DNA from: Microvirga alba
GTDB taxonomy: Bacteria; Pseudomonadota; Alphaproteobacteria; Rhizobiales; Beijerinckiaceae
DNA length: 64,000 bases
Assembly (NCBI RefSeq): GCF_015694465.1
Contig: NZ_JADQDO010000001.1
Coordinates: 558,001-622,000, forward strand
Direction of reading: 5' to 3'
Below are positions 19,029 through 28,555 of this stretch, one piece after another. The stretch's first letter is position 1, and each line of letters opens with the position of its first letter. The translations under genes were made by a program, and so were the position numbers. The notes under the pieces were generated by a model that saw only the letters and a list, made by a program, of their open reading frames with translations, did no database searches and was not told the origin of the DNA.

Positions 19029-20585
19029 ATGAACCGAATCTCGCGCCCGTCGCTCCTTGCCGTCCTGTGCCTCTTGTTGGTTGCGCCAGTCGTCGCGCAG
19101 GCTCAGGAGGCCCCCAACCGGCAGCCGCAGCCCGTGAGGGGGGAGGCACGTCCGCAAAGCGCGGACACGACCCGTCTGCCGCCGAATTCCGTAACCCGCC
19201 ATACGATCACGCTGCCGGGACGCACGTTGAGCCTGACCGCGACGGCGGGAAGCCTGACTTTGATCGACACGAATGGCGCTCCGCAGGCCGAGATCGGATT
19301 TACGGCCTACACCAAGGATGATGCCGACCTCGCGACGCGCCCGGTGACGTTCGCGGTGAATGGGGGGCCAGGGGCTTCCTCGGCATATCTGAACCTCCTC
19401 GCCATCGGTCCATGGCGGCTGTCTCTCGATGGAGCTGGCATCAGCCCCTCGGCCTCGCCGAGCCTGATGCCGAATGCCGAAACCTGGCTCGATTTCACCG
19501 ATCTCGTCTTCATCGACCCGCCGGGAACCGGCTATAGCCGAGTGATCGGTGGTGATCAGGTCCGGGAGCGGTTCTATTCCCTACGGGGCGACATCGATGG
19601 GCTCGCCGCCGCAATCATGCGCTGGCTGAAGGAGAAAAACCGGCTTCTCTCGCCGAAATTCTTCGTCGGCGAGAGTTACGGCGGGTTTCGCGGCCCGCTG
19701 CTGGCTGAAAAGCTGCAAAGCGATCAGGGCATCGGCCTCAGCGGTCTGGTTCTCGTCTCGCCGGTGTTGGATTTCGCGTGGCTCGATCACGCGTCCTCTG
19801 CGCCCTGGACCGATGCTGCCCGCCTGCCGTCCATGGCCGCCGCCGCGCTCGCCCGCAAGGGGCCCGTCTCGCGCGAGGCGTTGCAGGATGCGGAGCGCTA
19901 TGCGTCGGGCGAGTACCTCGTCGATCTGATGCGCGGTGTGCAGGATCGGGAGGCGGTCGAACGCATCAGCGGGAGAGTCGCCGCGCTGACGGGCCTCGAC
20001 CTCGATCTCGTCCGCCGCCTTGCCGGGCGCGTCGATGCTCGTGCGGTGCAGCGGGAGACGTTGCGCCGGAGCGCCGATGTACTCAGTGCCTATGACGCCG
20101 ATGTTTTCGGCGCGGATCCCAATCCGGCAGCCTATGTCTCGCGGTTCGAGGACCCGGTCCTGACGGCGATGACCGCACCGCTCACGAGCGCGATAATCGA
20201 CCATCTGACGAACACGCTCAACTACAAGCCCGAGGGACGCTATAACCTGCTCAACAACGCGGTGACCCGGGCCTGGCGATGGGATGGCGGCCGCAATGCG
20301 CCGGAAAATCTCGAAGAGCTCCGTCAAGCCCTGGCGCTCGACGGGAAATTGCGCGTGCTGGTTGTGCACGGGTTCACCGATCTGGTGACGCCTTACTACG
20401 CATCGCAGCTTCTCATCAATCAGATCCCGGACCTCGGTCCGGAAAAGCGTTTGACGCTAAAGGTTTACGAAGGCGGTCACATGTTCTATTCGCGCCAGGG
20501 ATCGCGCCAGGCTTTCCGGGCCGATGCTCAGCGCCTGTTCGAGGATGCGATGCGGGTGCAAGCGAATGGAAGCAAGAAGGATTGA
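19029..20585 (+). CDS. Secreted serine carboxypeptidase-like hydrolase (peptidase S10)
   Basis: This 518-residue protein resembles S10 serine carboxypeptidases, which remove C-terminal residues from peptides. A signal peptide is clear (hydrophobic residues 8-24, then AQAQEA), so it is exported. NGGPGASSAYL at 111-121 forms the oxyanion region, the nucleophile Ser216 sits in FVGESYGGFRGP, an Asp is in HGFTDLVTPYY, and the His is in YEGGHMFY; the triad is complete. The start at 19029 is preferred over the ATG at 19020 because AAGAGGA precedes it at the right distance. Its stop overlaps the start of a lipoprotein gene. Target peptides are unknown. Confidence 0.88.
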   Translation: MNRISRPSLLAVLCLLLVAPVVAQAQEAPNRQPQPVRGEARPQSADTTRLPPNSVTRHTITLPGRTLSLTATAGSLTLIDTNGAPQAEIGFTAYTKDDADLATRPVTFAVNGGPGASSAYLNLLAIGPWRLSLDGAGISPSASPSLMPNAETWLDFTDLVFIDPPGTGYSRVIGGDQVRERFYSLRGDIDGLAAAIMRWLKEKNRLLSPKFFVGESYGGFRGPLLAEKLQSDQGIGLSGLVLVSPVLDFAWLDHASSAPWTDAARLPSMAAAALARKGPVSREALQDAERYASGEYLVDLMRGVQDREAVERISGRVAALTGLDLDLVRRLAGRVDARAVQRETLRRSADVLSAYDADVFGADPNPAAYVSRFEDPVLTAMTAPLTSAIIDHLTNTLNYKPEGRYNLLNNAVTRAWRWDGGRNAPENLEELRQALALDGKLRVLVVHGFTDLVTPYYASQLLINQIPDLGPEKRLTLKVYEGGHMFYSRQGSRQAFRADAQRLFEDAMRVQANGSKKD

Positions 20586-20995
20586 TGGGAATGCGTGGTA
20601 GAGCTTTTTCCGAAAAAGCGGCAAAGGGAAGATCTTCGATTCTTGCCTCGATGGCGCTTTTGGCCGTCGGATTGTCAGCTTGCAACAGCACGTCCTCCGC
20701 GCCCCCGGCCGTGTCTGCCCCTATCGCTCAGGCGTCGATCGCCGCGACGCCTGACTACGGCGCGGTGATCGGGCCGGACGGCCGCTGCACGGGCGCGCCC
20801 TCAATGACGGCGTCCGCCATCGCACCCGGCATCGGCGAGTGCGATCTCCTCGCCCTCAAGGGCAAGATTCCGACGGATGTGCTCGTGGGCGAGAGCGGCA
20901 AGGGCCAACGCGAGGTGCAGGTGCTCTATTCCGAGCCCGGTGGTCGCGAGCTCTATTTCTTCGTCAACAACAAGCTCGATCGGATCGTGAAGTAG
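20585..20995 (+). CDS. Small predicted lipoprotein of unknown function
   Basis: The 136-residue product has a long positively charged N-terminus, a hydrophobic stretch and the lipobox VGLSAC with Cys33, so it should be lipid-anchored. The mature part contains GPDGRCTG, a glycine/isoleucine-rich region with ECDLLALKG, and ends in a compact domain with ELYFFVNNKLDRIVK. I do not recognise a characterised family. Its ATG overlaps the stop of the S10 carboxypeptidase gene (TGATG) and AAGAAGG precedes it, so the two are translationally coupled, hinting at a shared envelope role. It ends 2 bases before the convergent ABC-F gene. Confidence 0.75.
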   Translation: MGMRGRAFSEKAAKGRSSILASMALLAVGLSACNSTSSAPPAVSAPIAQASIAATPDYGAVIGPDGRCTGAPSMTASAIAPGIGECDLLALKGKIPTDVLVGESGKGQREVQVLYSEPGGRELYFFVNNKLDRIVK

Positions 20996-20997
20996 GA

Positions 20998-22875
20998 TCA
21001 GGCTCCAGCCATTTCGATCTCGCTGCTGACGCCGAGCCATTCCTCCTCGACGGAGGCAAGCGTCCCGGCAGCCTCGGCGCGCATCCTGGACAGCTCTGTC
21101 GCTTTCGCGGGATCCTTCTGGAAGGCGGTGCCGTCGGCAAGCGCCGCGTCCACCTTCGCGATCACCTCGGTCAGCTTGGACATCCGCGCTTCCAGCGTTT
21201 CGAGCTTTTTGCGCAGAGGCGCGAGCGCCACCCGACGCTCCGCCGCCGCGCGGCGCTCATCGATGCGAGAGGATGCGGCGGCTTGCGGCTTGTCGGAACG
21301 GTTCTGCGGTTCGAGTTCGCCTGACAGAACGAGCTTGCGATAATCGTCCATGTCTCCGTCAAAGGGCTTTACGCTGCCATTGCCGACGATCCAGAGGCGG
21401 TCGGCGCAGGCCTCGATCAGGAAACGGTCGTGGCTGACCAGAATGACCGCGCCCGTATAATCGTTGATCGCCTCCATCAGCGCCTGACGGCTGTCGATGT
21501 CGAGATGGTTCGTCGGCTCATCGAGGATGAGCAGGTTCGGGCCGTTGAACGCGGCCAACCCCATCAGAAGACGAGCCTTTTCGCCGCCTGACAGGGACGA
21601 GACCGGGGTGTCCGCTTTCGCCCCGGGGAAACCGAAACGGGCAGCGCGCGCGCGGATCTTCGCGACCGGTGTATCGGGCATCCGGGCGGCCACGTGGTCA
21701 TAGGCGGTGGCGCTCGGATTCAGCTCATCCACCTGATGTTGGGCGAAATAGGCCACCTCCATCTTCGTCGGCCAACGGACCTCGCCTTTAAGCGGATCGA
21801 GCCGCCCGCCGATGAGCTTGCAGAAGGTCGATTTGCCGTTCCCGTTCGCGCCCAGAAGCGCAATGCGGTCGTCCGGCTGGATCGTCAGGTTCAGGCGGTC
21901 GAGAATGGTCCGGTCGCCATAGCCCGCCGCCGCGCCCTCGACTGCGATCAGGGGCGGAGCGAGGGCGCGCTCCGGCCCCGGCAGGTCGAACGCCAGAACC
22001 TCGTTTTCAACAAGGGCGGCGATCGGTTCCAATTTGGCCAGCCGCTTGACGCGGGACTGGGCCTGACGGGCTTTGGAGGCTTTCGCCTTGAACCGGTCCA
22101 CGAAGGCCTGGAGATGCTTGCGCTCGGCGTCCTGCTTGGCCTTCATCTTCGCGGTCAGTTCGCGCTTCTCCGCCAATTGCTTGGCGAAGGAACTGTAACC
22201 GCCGCGATAGATCGTCAGCTTGCCCTGGTCGAGATGCAGGATGTGATCGACGGAGGTGTCGAGCAGCTCGCGGTCGTGGCTGATGACCAGGACCGTGTGA
22301 GGGTAGCGATCCAGATATTCATAGAGCCAGAGCGTCCCCTCGAGGTCGAGATAGTTCGTCGGCTCGTCGAGGAGCAGCAGGTCGGGTTCCGAGAACAGCA
22401 CGGCGGCAAGGGCCACCCTCATGCGCCATCCGCCGGAGAAGGACGAGCAGGGCCGGTTCTGTGCCTCGGCGTCGAAGCCCAGGCCATGCAGGATCGAGGC
22501 GGCGCGCGCCGGAGCGGAGTAAGCGCCAATGTCGGTCAGTCGGGTTTCGATCTCCGCGCGGCGAAAGCCGTCGGCGGTGTCGGCTTCGGCGAGAAGGGCA
22601 GTGCGCTCCTTGTCCGCCGCCAGCACGACCTCGATCAGCGACTCAGGCCCACCCGGTGCCTCCTGGGCCACGCCCCCGACTCGGACGCCGCGGGGAAGGG
22701 CGATCTCCCCGCTCTCAAGCGAAGCCTCGCCCTGAACGATGCGGAAGAGGGTCGTCTTGCCCGCGCCATTCCGGCCCACCAGGCCGACTTTGCTGCCGGT
22801 CGGGAGGGCGAAGGAGGCGTGATCCAGGATCGTTCGGCCGGCAATTCGGTAGGTCAGGTCATTCGCGTGAAGCAT
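20998..22875 (-). CDS. ABC-F family ATPase (Uup/YheS-like)
   Basis: This 625-residue soluble protein has two ABC nucleotide-binding domains and no membrane segments, the layout of ABC-F proteins that act on the ribosome or its assembly. The first domain has GRNGAGKTT near residue 35 and FSGGWRMRVALA; the linker region (KAKASKARQAQSRVKRL) is the ABC-F signature; the second has GANGNGKST and SLSGGEKARLL. A coiled-coil tail rich in Lys/Glu closes the protein. The frame is open another 55 codons upstream, but the ATG at 22875 (MLHANDLTYRIAGRTIL) is the conserved start. It could be an antibiotic-protection factor, but housekeeping Uup/YheS is likelier. Confidence 0.92.
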   Translation of the reverse strand: MLHANDLTYRIAGRTILDHASFALPTGSKVGLVGRNGAGKTTLFRIVQGEASLESGEIALPRGVRVGGVAQEAPGGPESLIEVVLAADKERTALLAEADTADGFRRAEIETRLTDIGAYSAPARAASILHGLGFDAEAQNRPCSSFSGGWRMRVALAAVLFSEPDLLLLDEPTNYLDLEGTLWLYEYLDRYPHTVLVISHDRELLDTSVDHILHLDQGKLTIYRGGYSSFAKQLAEKRELTAKMKAKQDAERKHLQAFVDRFKAKASKARQAQSRVKRLAKLEPIAALVENEVLAFDLPGPERALAPPLIAVEGAAAGYGDRTILDRLNLTIQPDDRIALLGANGNGKSTFCKLIGGRLDPLKGEVRWPTKMEVAYFAQHQVDELNPSATAYDHVAARMPDTPVAKIRARAARFGFPGAKADTPVSSLSGGEKARLLMGLAAFNGPNLLILDEPTNHLDIDSRQALMEAINDYTGAVILVSHDRFLIEACADRLWIVGNGSVKPFDGDMDDYRKLVLSGELEPQNRSDKPQAAASSRIDERRAAAERRVALAPLRKKLETLEARMSKLTEVIAKVDAALADGTAFQKDPAKATELSRMRAEAAGTLASVEEEWLGVSSEIEMAGA

Positions 22876-23112
22876 GTCGCCTTGTGGCCTGCGAAGGCGG
22901 CCCTGACAAGGCAGAACCTCGATTTTGCCCCTGTGTCGCGGCTGCAGCAGGACTGCTCTTGCACAATTTCGGTGATGCCTTTCTCTTGACTTTGCAAAGT
23001 AATCACACCACAGAAGCCCGCGAAATAACGATGCTGCCACACCCGTTTCCGCGCAACGCGGAGTGTCCTGCTTAACGGGGTTATGGCCGCAATGGGGTTA
23101 GTCAGGAGCCTG

Positions 23113-24480
23113 ATGATGCATGGAAATCGCGCGGTAAAGACCGATGCGACGGTCGCGGACGTTGCTGAGCTGCTTGCGAAGTTCAAAGAACGTAGCGCCA
23201 CACTCGGCATCGTCGGCCTCGGTTATGTGGGCATCCCCCTTGCACTCACCGCCGCGAAGGCGGGATTCAAGGTTGTCGGGTTCGACATCGACGCACCTCG
23301 CGTTGACCAGATCAACCGGGGCGAGAGCTTCATCAAGCACATTTCCTCGGCGCTGATTTCGGAGGCGGTGAAGGGCGGAAAGTTCGAGGCGACTGCCGAT
23401 TTTGCCCGTCTGGGCGAGCCGGACGCCATTCTGATCTGCGTGCCGACGCCTCTCACCAAGCACCGCGAGCCGGATCTCTCCTATGTGGAGAACACCGCCC
23501 GCGCCATCGCGCCTCGCCTGCGCAAGGGCCAGGTCGTCGTTCTGGAATCCACCACCTATCCCGGCACCACGGACGAAGTCATCCGCCCGATCTTCGAGGC
23601 GACCGGCCTCAAGAGCGGCCAGGATTTCTTCCTGGCCTTCTCTCCGGAGCGCGAGGATCCCGGCAATCCGGATTTCGGCACCTCGACGATTCCGAAGGTT
23701 GTCGGCGGCGACGGCGAAGCGGCTCTTGCCCTCGCCGACATGCTCTACAGCCAGCTGATCGTGAAGACGGTTCCGGTGTCCTCCGCCGCGACGGCCGAAG
23801 CCGTGAAGCTGACCGAGAACATCTTCCGTGCGGTGAACATCGCCCTCGTGAACGAACTCAAGGTCGTCTATGCGGCCATGGGCATTGACGTTTGGGAAGT
23901 CATCGACGCGGCCAAGACCAAGCCCTTCGGATTCATGCCGTTCTATCCGGGCCCGGGTCTCGGCGGTCACTGCATTCCGATCGACCCCTTCTACCTCACC
24001 TGGAAGGCGCGCGAATACGACATCGCGACCCGCTTCATCGAGCTGGCCGGCCAGATCAACACCCGCATGCCGTACTATGTGGTCAACAAGCTTGCGGAAG
24101 CCGTTGATAAGAGCGGCAAGGCCTTCACGGGTTCGAAGGTCCTGATGCTCGGCATCGCCTATAAGAAGAACGTCGACGACATGCGCGAGAGCCCCTCACT
24201 GAAGCTCATCGAGCTGATCGAAGGGCGCGGCGCCGAAGTCGATTATTTCGACCCCTACATCCCGGTTATCCCGATGACCCGGGAGCATGCGGAACTGGCG
24301 GGCCGGAAGTCGGTCGCGCTCGACGCGAAGACATTGGCTGGCTACGACGCGGTTCTCATTGCAACGGATCACGACAACGTCGATTACAAGCTCGTAGTCG
24401 ACAACGCGAAGGTGGTTGTCGATACCCGCAATGCCTGCGCGCGGGCTGGCATCCCTGAAGGCCGCGTCATCAAGGCCTGA
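23113..24480 (+). CDS. UDP-N-acetylglucosamine 6-dehydrogenase-like nucleotide-sugar dehydrogenase (WbpA type)
   Basis: This protein of about 455 residues belongs to the UDP-glucose/UDP-HexNAc dehydrogenase family and oxidises C6 of a UDP-sugar to the carboxylate with NAD. The Rossmann motif GIVGLGYVGIPLA follows a 30-residue leader, and the catalytic Cys lies in PGLGGHCIPIDPFYL. ESTTYPGTTDE and IAYKKNVDDMRESPS also fit the WbpA/WbpO subgroup. The ATG at 23113 is chosen because CAGGAG precedes it; an ATG at 23083 is also in frame. The next two genes encode WbpB/D- and WbpE-like enzymes, so the likely substrate is UDP-GlcNAc, giving UDP-GlcNAc uronic acid. Substrate choice is inferred from context. 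Confidence 0.9.
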   Translation: MMHGNRAVKTDATVADVAELLAKFKERSATLGIVGLGYVGIPLALTAAKAGFKVVGFDIDAPRVDQINRGESFIKHISSALISEAVKGGKFEATADFARLGEPDAILICVPTPLTKHREPDLSYVENTARAIAPRLRKGQVVVLESTTYPGTTDEVIRPIFEATGLKSGQDFFLAFSPEREDPGNPDFGTSTIPKVVGGDGEAALALADMLYSQLIVKTVPVSSAATAEAVKLTENIFRAVNIALVNELKVVYAAMGIDVWEVIDAAKTKPFGFMPFYPGPGLGGHCIPIDPFYLTWKAREYDIATRFIELAGQINTRMPYYVVNKLAEAVDKSGKAFTGSKVLMLGIAYKKNVDDMRESPSLKLIELIEGRGAEVDYFDPYIPVIPMTREHAELAGRKSVALDAKTLAGYDAVLIATDHDNVDYKLVVDNAKVVVDTRNACARAGIPEGRVIKA

Positions 24481-24528
24481 TCGAGCATTTTTTAAAGAAG
24501 ACAACGGAACGGATAGGGGCAGAAGACC

Positions 24529-26124
24529 ATGACGAGCGACATTCGGGTAGCAGTTGTCGGCTGCGGATATTGGGGCAAGAACCTGGTCCGCAACTTCGCT
24601 GAACTCGGGGCGCTGGAAGCTCTGGTCGATGCTCATCAGCCGACCGTTGAAGCACTGATCGCCAAGCATGGCGGACGCTCGCTTACCTTCGAAGGCGCTT
24701 TGGCGGATCCGAAGGTGAACGGCGTCGCCATCGCGGCTCCGGCGGCCTTGCACTACACGCTCGCAAAGCAGGCACTGGAAGCCGGTAAGCACGTGTTCGT
24801 CGAGAAGCCGCTGGCTCTCGAAGTGAGCCAGGCAAAGGAACTCTGCGCGCTGGCCGAGCGGCTCGATCGCCGTCTGATGGTCGGACACCTGCTGCAGTAT
24901 CACCCGATCTTCCTCGAGCTGAAGAAGCTCGTGCGCGAGGGCAAGCTCGGACGCCTGCAATACGTCTATTCGAACCGCCTGAATCTCGGAAAGATTCGCC
25001 GCGAGGAGGACATCCTCTGGTCCTTCGCGCCGCACGATCTTTCCATGATCCTCTCCCTTATCGGCAGCGAGCCGGAGAAGGTCGAAGCGGTCGGCGGTTA
25101 CTATCTCCATGACGCCATTGCGGACGTGACCACGACGCATCTTGCTTTCCCCGGCGGCGAGCGGGCGCACGTGTTCGTGTCCTGGCTCCATCCCTTCAAG
25201 GAGCAGAAGCTCGTGGTCGTCGGTTCCGACGCCATGGCCGTGTTCGACGATGGCGAGGCCTGGGACCGCAAGCTCCTTCTCTACCCGCACAAGGTGGAGT
25301 GGAAGGACAACATGCCGGTGCCGGTGAAGGCCGACGCCATTCCGGTCACCGTCCCGCAGGACGAGCCCTTGAAGCAGGAATGCCTGCATTTCATCGATTG
25401 CATCCGTACCGGCGCGACGCCGCGCACCGATGGCCGCGAAGGCTTGCGGGTTCTCTCCGTTCTCGCGCGCGCCGCCGACTCGCTGCTCCAGGCACGCCTT
25501 GGTCAGCAGGCTGCTGCTCCGGCGATCGAGGTCGCGAAGCCCCGCGTGGCAAAGGATTATCCCGGCGTCACGATCCATGAATCGGCCTATGTCGATGCAG
25601 GCGTCGAGATCGGCGAGGGCTCGAAGGTCTGGCACTTCAGCCACGTCCTCGGCAATGTGACCCTCGGCCGGAACGTCAATATCGGCCAGAACGTGGTGAT
25701 CGGCCCGAAGGTGATTGTCGGCAACAACGTCAAGATCCAGAACAACGTCTCCGTCTACGAAGGCGTGACGCTGGAAGATGGCGTGTTCTGCGGTCCGTCC
25801 TGCGTGTTCACCAACGTGAACAACCCGCGCTCTGAAATCGCGCGCAAGTCCGAGTATCGGCCGACCCTGGTGAAGCGCGGCGCCTCGATCGGCGCGAACG
25901 CGACCATCGTCTGCGGCCACACCCTGGGCGAATATTCTTTCATCGCCGCTGGCGCGGTTGTCGCGAAGGACGTTCCGGCCTTCGCGCTGATGGCGGGCGT
26001 GCCCGCCAAGCGCATCGGCTGGATGAGCCACGCGGGTGCCAAGCTCGGCCCCGATCTTGTCTGCCCTGAATCCGGTCGTCGTTATCGCGAGGCCGGCCCG
26101 AACAAACTTGAGGAGATTGCGTGA
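24529..26124 (+). CDS. Fused Gfo/Idh/MocA oxidoreductase (WbpB-like) and left-handed beta-helix N-acetyltransferase (WbpD-like)
   Basis: The 531-residue product combines two enzymes. Residues 1 to about 335 form a Gfo/Idh/MocA dehydrogenase: [15 protein letters not shown] binds NAD and FVEKPLAL at 90-97 holds the usual catalytic Lys. Residues from about 343 to 531 are hexapeptide repeats ([18 protein letters not shown] in outline, then [13 protein letters not shown]), a left-handed beta-helix acetyltransferase with a His in WHFSHV. In the WbpABDE route the first activity oxidises C3 of UDP-GlcNAc uronic acid and the last acetylates the 3-amino group. The gap to the preceding dehydrogenase is 48 bases. 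There is no frameshift; the frame is continuous through the junction. Confidence 0.9.
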   Translation: MTSDIRVAVVGCGYWGKNLVRNFAELGALEALVDAHQPTVEALIAKHGGRSLTFEGALADPKVNGVAIAAPAALHYTLAKQALEAGKHVFVEKPLALEVSQAKELCALAERLDRRLMVGHLLQYHPIFLELKKLVREGKLGRLQYVYSNRLNLGKIRREEDILWSFAPHDLSMILSLIGSEPEKVEAVGGYYLHDAIADVTTTHLAFPGGERAHVFVSWLHPFKEQKLVVVGSDAMAVFDDGEAWDRKLLLYPHKVEWKDNMPVPVKADAIPVTVPQDEPLKQECLHFIDCIRTGATPRTDGREGLRVLSVLARAADSLLQARLGQQAAAPAIEVAKPRVAKDYPGVTIHESAYVDAGVEIGEGSKVWHFSHVLGNVTLGRNVNIGQNVVIGPKVIVGNNVKIQNNVSVYEGVTLEDGVFCGPSCVFTNVNNPRSEIARKSEYRPTLVKRGASIGANATIVCGHTLGEYSFIAAGAVVAKDVPAFALMAGVPAKRIGWMSHAGAKLGPDLVCPESGRRYREAGPNKLEEIA

Positions 26125-27278
26125 TGTCGGACCCGATTGCGTTCATCGATCTGGCGGCCCAGCGCCAACGTCTCGGCTCCGCCGTCGACCAGGCCGTGCT
26201 GCGGGTCATCGATCACGGCGGCTACATCATGGGCCCCGAGGTCAAGGCTTTCGAGGCCGATCTCTCCGCGTTCTGCGGCGCGAAGCACGTCATCTCCTGC
26301 GCCAACGGCACGGATGCGCTCCTCATGGTGCTGATGGCCAAGGGCGTGAAGGAAGGCGATGCGGTTCTCTGCCCGAGCTTCACCTTCGCCGCGACGGCGG
26401 AAGTGGTGGCGCAGGTCAACGCGACGCCGATCTTCGTCGACGTCCTCGAAGACACGTTCAATCTCGACATCGTCAGCCTCGAAGCGGGCCTGAAGACCGC
26501 CAAGAAGCTCGGTCTCAACCCGGTCGGCGTGATCCCGGTCGATCTCTTCGGCCTGCCGGCCGACTACGAGCCGATCGAGGCGTTCTGCAAGCGCGAGGGC
26601 CTGTGGCTCATGTGCGACGCGGCGCAGAGCTTCGGCGCGAGCTACAAGGGCCGTAAAGTGGGCGTGATCGGCGATTGCACCACCACCAGCTTCTTCCCGG
26701 CAAAGCCGCTTGGCTGCTACGGCGACGGCGGCGCGATCTTCACCAATGACGACGAACTCGCAACCGTGCTGCGCTCGATCCGCGTTCACGGCCAGGGCAC
26801 CGAGAAATACGACAACGTCCGCATCGGCATGAACGGCCGTCTCGACACGATGCAGGCAGCGATCCTCATCGAGAAGCTCAAGATCTTCCCGAGCGAGATC
26901 GAAGCGCGCGACCGCGTCGCCAAGTACTACAACGACAACCTGCGCGATGTCGCCGTGGTGCCGGAAGTGCCGGAGGGTTACACCTCCGTGTGGGCGCAGT
27001 ACACTCTGCGCATGGACGGCTTCGACCGCGCCCAGTTCCAGGCGGACCTGAAGGCCGCCGGTGTCCCGACGGCGGTTTACTATCCCAAGCCGCTGAACCA
27101 GCAGACCGCTTATAAGCACTATCCGGTCGCCGGAAACGGCGTGCCGGTTTCCGATCGTCTTGCTGCGGAAGTTATCAGCCTTCCCATGCACCCCTACCTC
27201 ACGGAAGAAGTGCAGGACCGGATTATCGCCGCTGTGAAGGACGCTTTGGCCAATCAGCGCAAGGCTGCTGCCGAGTAA
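26124..27278 (+). CDS. DegT/DnrJ/EryC1-family sugar aminotransferase (WbpE-like)
   Basis: This 384-residue PLP enzyme would transaminate the 3-keto sugar nucleotide made by the preceding enzyme, using glutamate. IDLAAQRQRL opens the protein, CANGTDAL binds phosphate, CDAAQSFGA carries the cofactor Asp, and the PLP lysine sits in FFPAKPLGCYGDGGA near residue 193. The ATG at 26124 overlaps the previous stop by one base and has GAGGAG eight bases upstream; the adjacent in-frame GTG at 26121 is the alternative. A strong terminator follows 24 bases after the stop, closing the three-gene cassette. Confidence 0.92.
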   Translation: MSDPIAFIDLAAQRQRLGSAVDQAVLRVIDHGGYIMGPEVKAFEADLSAFCGAKHVISCANGTDALLMVLMAKGVKEGDAVLCPSFTFAATAEVVAQVNATPIFVDVLEDTFNLDIVSLEAGLKTAKKLGLNPVGVIPVDLFGLPADYEPIEAFCKREGLWLMCDAAQSFGASYKGRKVGVIGDCTTTSFFPAKPLGCYGDGGAIFTNDDELATVLRSIRVHGQGTEKYDNVRIGMNGRLDTMQAAILIEKLKIFPSEIEARDRVAKYYNDNLRDVAVVPEVPEGYTSVWAQYTLRMDGFDRAQFQADLKAAGVPTAVYYPKPLNQQTAYKHYPVAGNGVPVSDRLAAEVISLPMHPYLTEEVQDRIIAAVKDALANQRKAAAE

Positions 27279-27301
27279 AGGACCGACCATTATCGGTTGA
27301 G

Positions 27302-27335
27302 AGAGCCGCGTCACCGCTGACGCGGCTCTTTTTTT
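27302..27335 (+). terminator. Rho-independent terminator of the sugar-nucleotide cassette
   Basis: A perfect 12-bp stem (AGAGCCGCGTCA at 27302-27313 with its complement at 27318-27329), a CCGC loop and seven T residues ending at 27335. It lies 24 bases after the aminotransferase stop. Confidence 0.93.
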
Positions 27336-27414
27336 GTATGCGGCCGCCCTATATGATCGAAGCTTGACTTTGGTTGTCCTGTTGGTCGGTGAGGGCACCG
27401 AAAGGGGATCGTGT

Positions 27415-28101
27415 ATGACACGGCTTGCCGGCGTTTTGCTCTTCAAGGGCTTGGACATCGACCTCGCTCCCTATGAAGCGCGGGCGAATTGGCGGCGTTT
27501 CGACCCGGAAGAAATTCTTGTCGATTTCGACGATCTCTCGACCGACGTCTATTTCCTGCTCGCGGGCGACGTGCGCGTGCTCATGCGCACGGCTGCGGGC
27601 AAGGAGGTCATTCTCGACGAGATGCGCCCCGGCGAATTGTTCGGCGAGTTGGCGGCTATGGACGGCATCAAACGCTCCGCCAATGTCACTGCTCTCACGC
27701 GGGGCGAGGCCTGCGTGATGCCGGCCTCGGTCTTTCGCGAGATCGTGTTCTCCAACAATGCGGTCGCGGAACGGCTCTTCTGCCTTATGTCCTCGCGCAT
27801 CCGCGAGTTGAACGCCCGCTTCGTCGAGCAGACCGTGCTCGATCTCCGGCACCGGCTCTATTCGGAGCTGCTGCGCCTGTCCATTCCGCGCGGCGAAAGG
27901 GTAGGGGAGCGAGTGATCACGCCGCCGCCCTTCCACCACATCATGGCCGCCCGCATCGGCTGCCGCCGCGAACAGGTGACGCGCGAGTTCACCATGATGT
28001 CCCAGGAGGGCCTGATCGAGCGCACCCGCGGCGCATTGATCCTCCGGCGCCCCGAAGTGCTCCAGGCCCGCGTCGCCGAGGCGCTGCGCGAAGACGCGTA
28101 A
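27415..28101 (+). CDS. Crp/Fnr-family transcriptional regulator
   Basis: This 228-residue protein has an N-terminal cyclic-nucleotide-binding-like jellyroll (about residues 15-130, with DEMRPGELFGELAAMDG) and a C-terminal winged helix (MAARIGCRREQVTREFTMM as the recognition unit, about 182-200). It lacks an Fnr-type cysteine cluster. The phosphate-binding segment (GELFGELAAMDGIKRSANV in outline) has FGELA and R-S-A-N, close to cAMP-binding members, so a nucleotide ligand is plausible but unproven. The ATG at 27415 has AAAGGGGA upstream; the frame is open 27 codons further. It follows the terminator of the sugar cassette, so it is likely its own unit. Confidence 0.88.
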   Translation: MTRLAGVLLFKGLDIDLAPYEARANWRRFDPEEILVDFDDLSTDVYFLLAGDVRVLMRTAAGKEVILDEMRPGELFGELAAMDGIKRSANVTALTRGEACVMPASVFREIVFSNNAVAERLFCLMSSRIRELNARFVEQTVLDLRHRLYSELLRLSIPRGERVGERVITPPPFHHIMAARIGCRREQVTREFTMMSQEGLIERTRGALILRRPEVLQARVAEALREDA

Positions 28102-28108
28102 GGTTTCT

Positions 28109-28555
28109 TCAGGGCGTGAGCCCCGCCACCATCTCCGCCATGTTTTCGGGAAAGACAATCTCGGTCGTTGCCCGCAATTCCTGAAGCGTCCACCAGCGGT
28201 GATCGGCCATCACCTCGACTTCGTCGGCGGTCCAGCTCTCCGTGGAGAGAGTGCTCTCGGTCGTTCGCACGACGAAGAAGCGCTCCTCGGCGACGACATG
28301 TTCGCCGTCGGAGAGCTGGAGGATGAATTCGCGCTCCGCCACGTGCGGCTCCATGATGTCGGCCTGAAAGCCCGTCTCCTCGGCCAGCTCGCGCCGCGCG
28401 GCGTCGATGAAGCTCTCGCCGGGGTCGACGCCGCCTCCCGGCGTCGCCCAATAGTCCCGACCCGCCAGCGCGCCGGTCTTGTGCACAAAACGGAAGAGAA
28501 GGACGCGGTTCGCTGCATCCAACACGATCAGCCGGGCCGAGGGACGTCTCCGCAT
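28109..28555 (-). CDS. Nudix hydrolase
   Basis: This 148-residue protein carries a full Nudix box at about residues 40-63 (GGGVDPGES, then RRELAEETGF), which binds metal for cleaving nucleoside diphosphates linked to another group. The rest matches the short single-domain members, and the specific substrate cannot be read from sequence. It converges on the Crp/Fnr gene with 7 bases between stops. The roughly 200 bases upstream, before the ClC gene end, hold nothing I can identify. Confidence 0.88.
   Translation of the reverse strand: MRRRPSARLIVLDAANRVLLFRFVHKTGALAGRDYWATPGGGVDPGESFIDAARRELAEETGFQADIMEPHVAEREFILQLSDGEHVVAEERFFVVRTTESTLSTESWTADEVEVMADHRWWTLQELRATTEIVFPENMAEMVAGLTP

Noticed and set aside
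22876..23040. 55-codon N-terminal extension of the ABC-F gene
   Set aside because: The extension is basic and unlike any ABC-F start; the conserved N-terminus begins at 22875.
24196..26031. 611-codon minus-strand frame opposite the WbpB-WbpD fusion
   Set aside because: It is a codon-position shadow of the plus-strand gene, which has full domain motifs.
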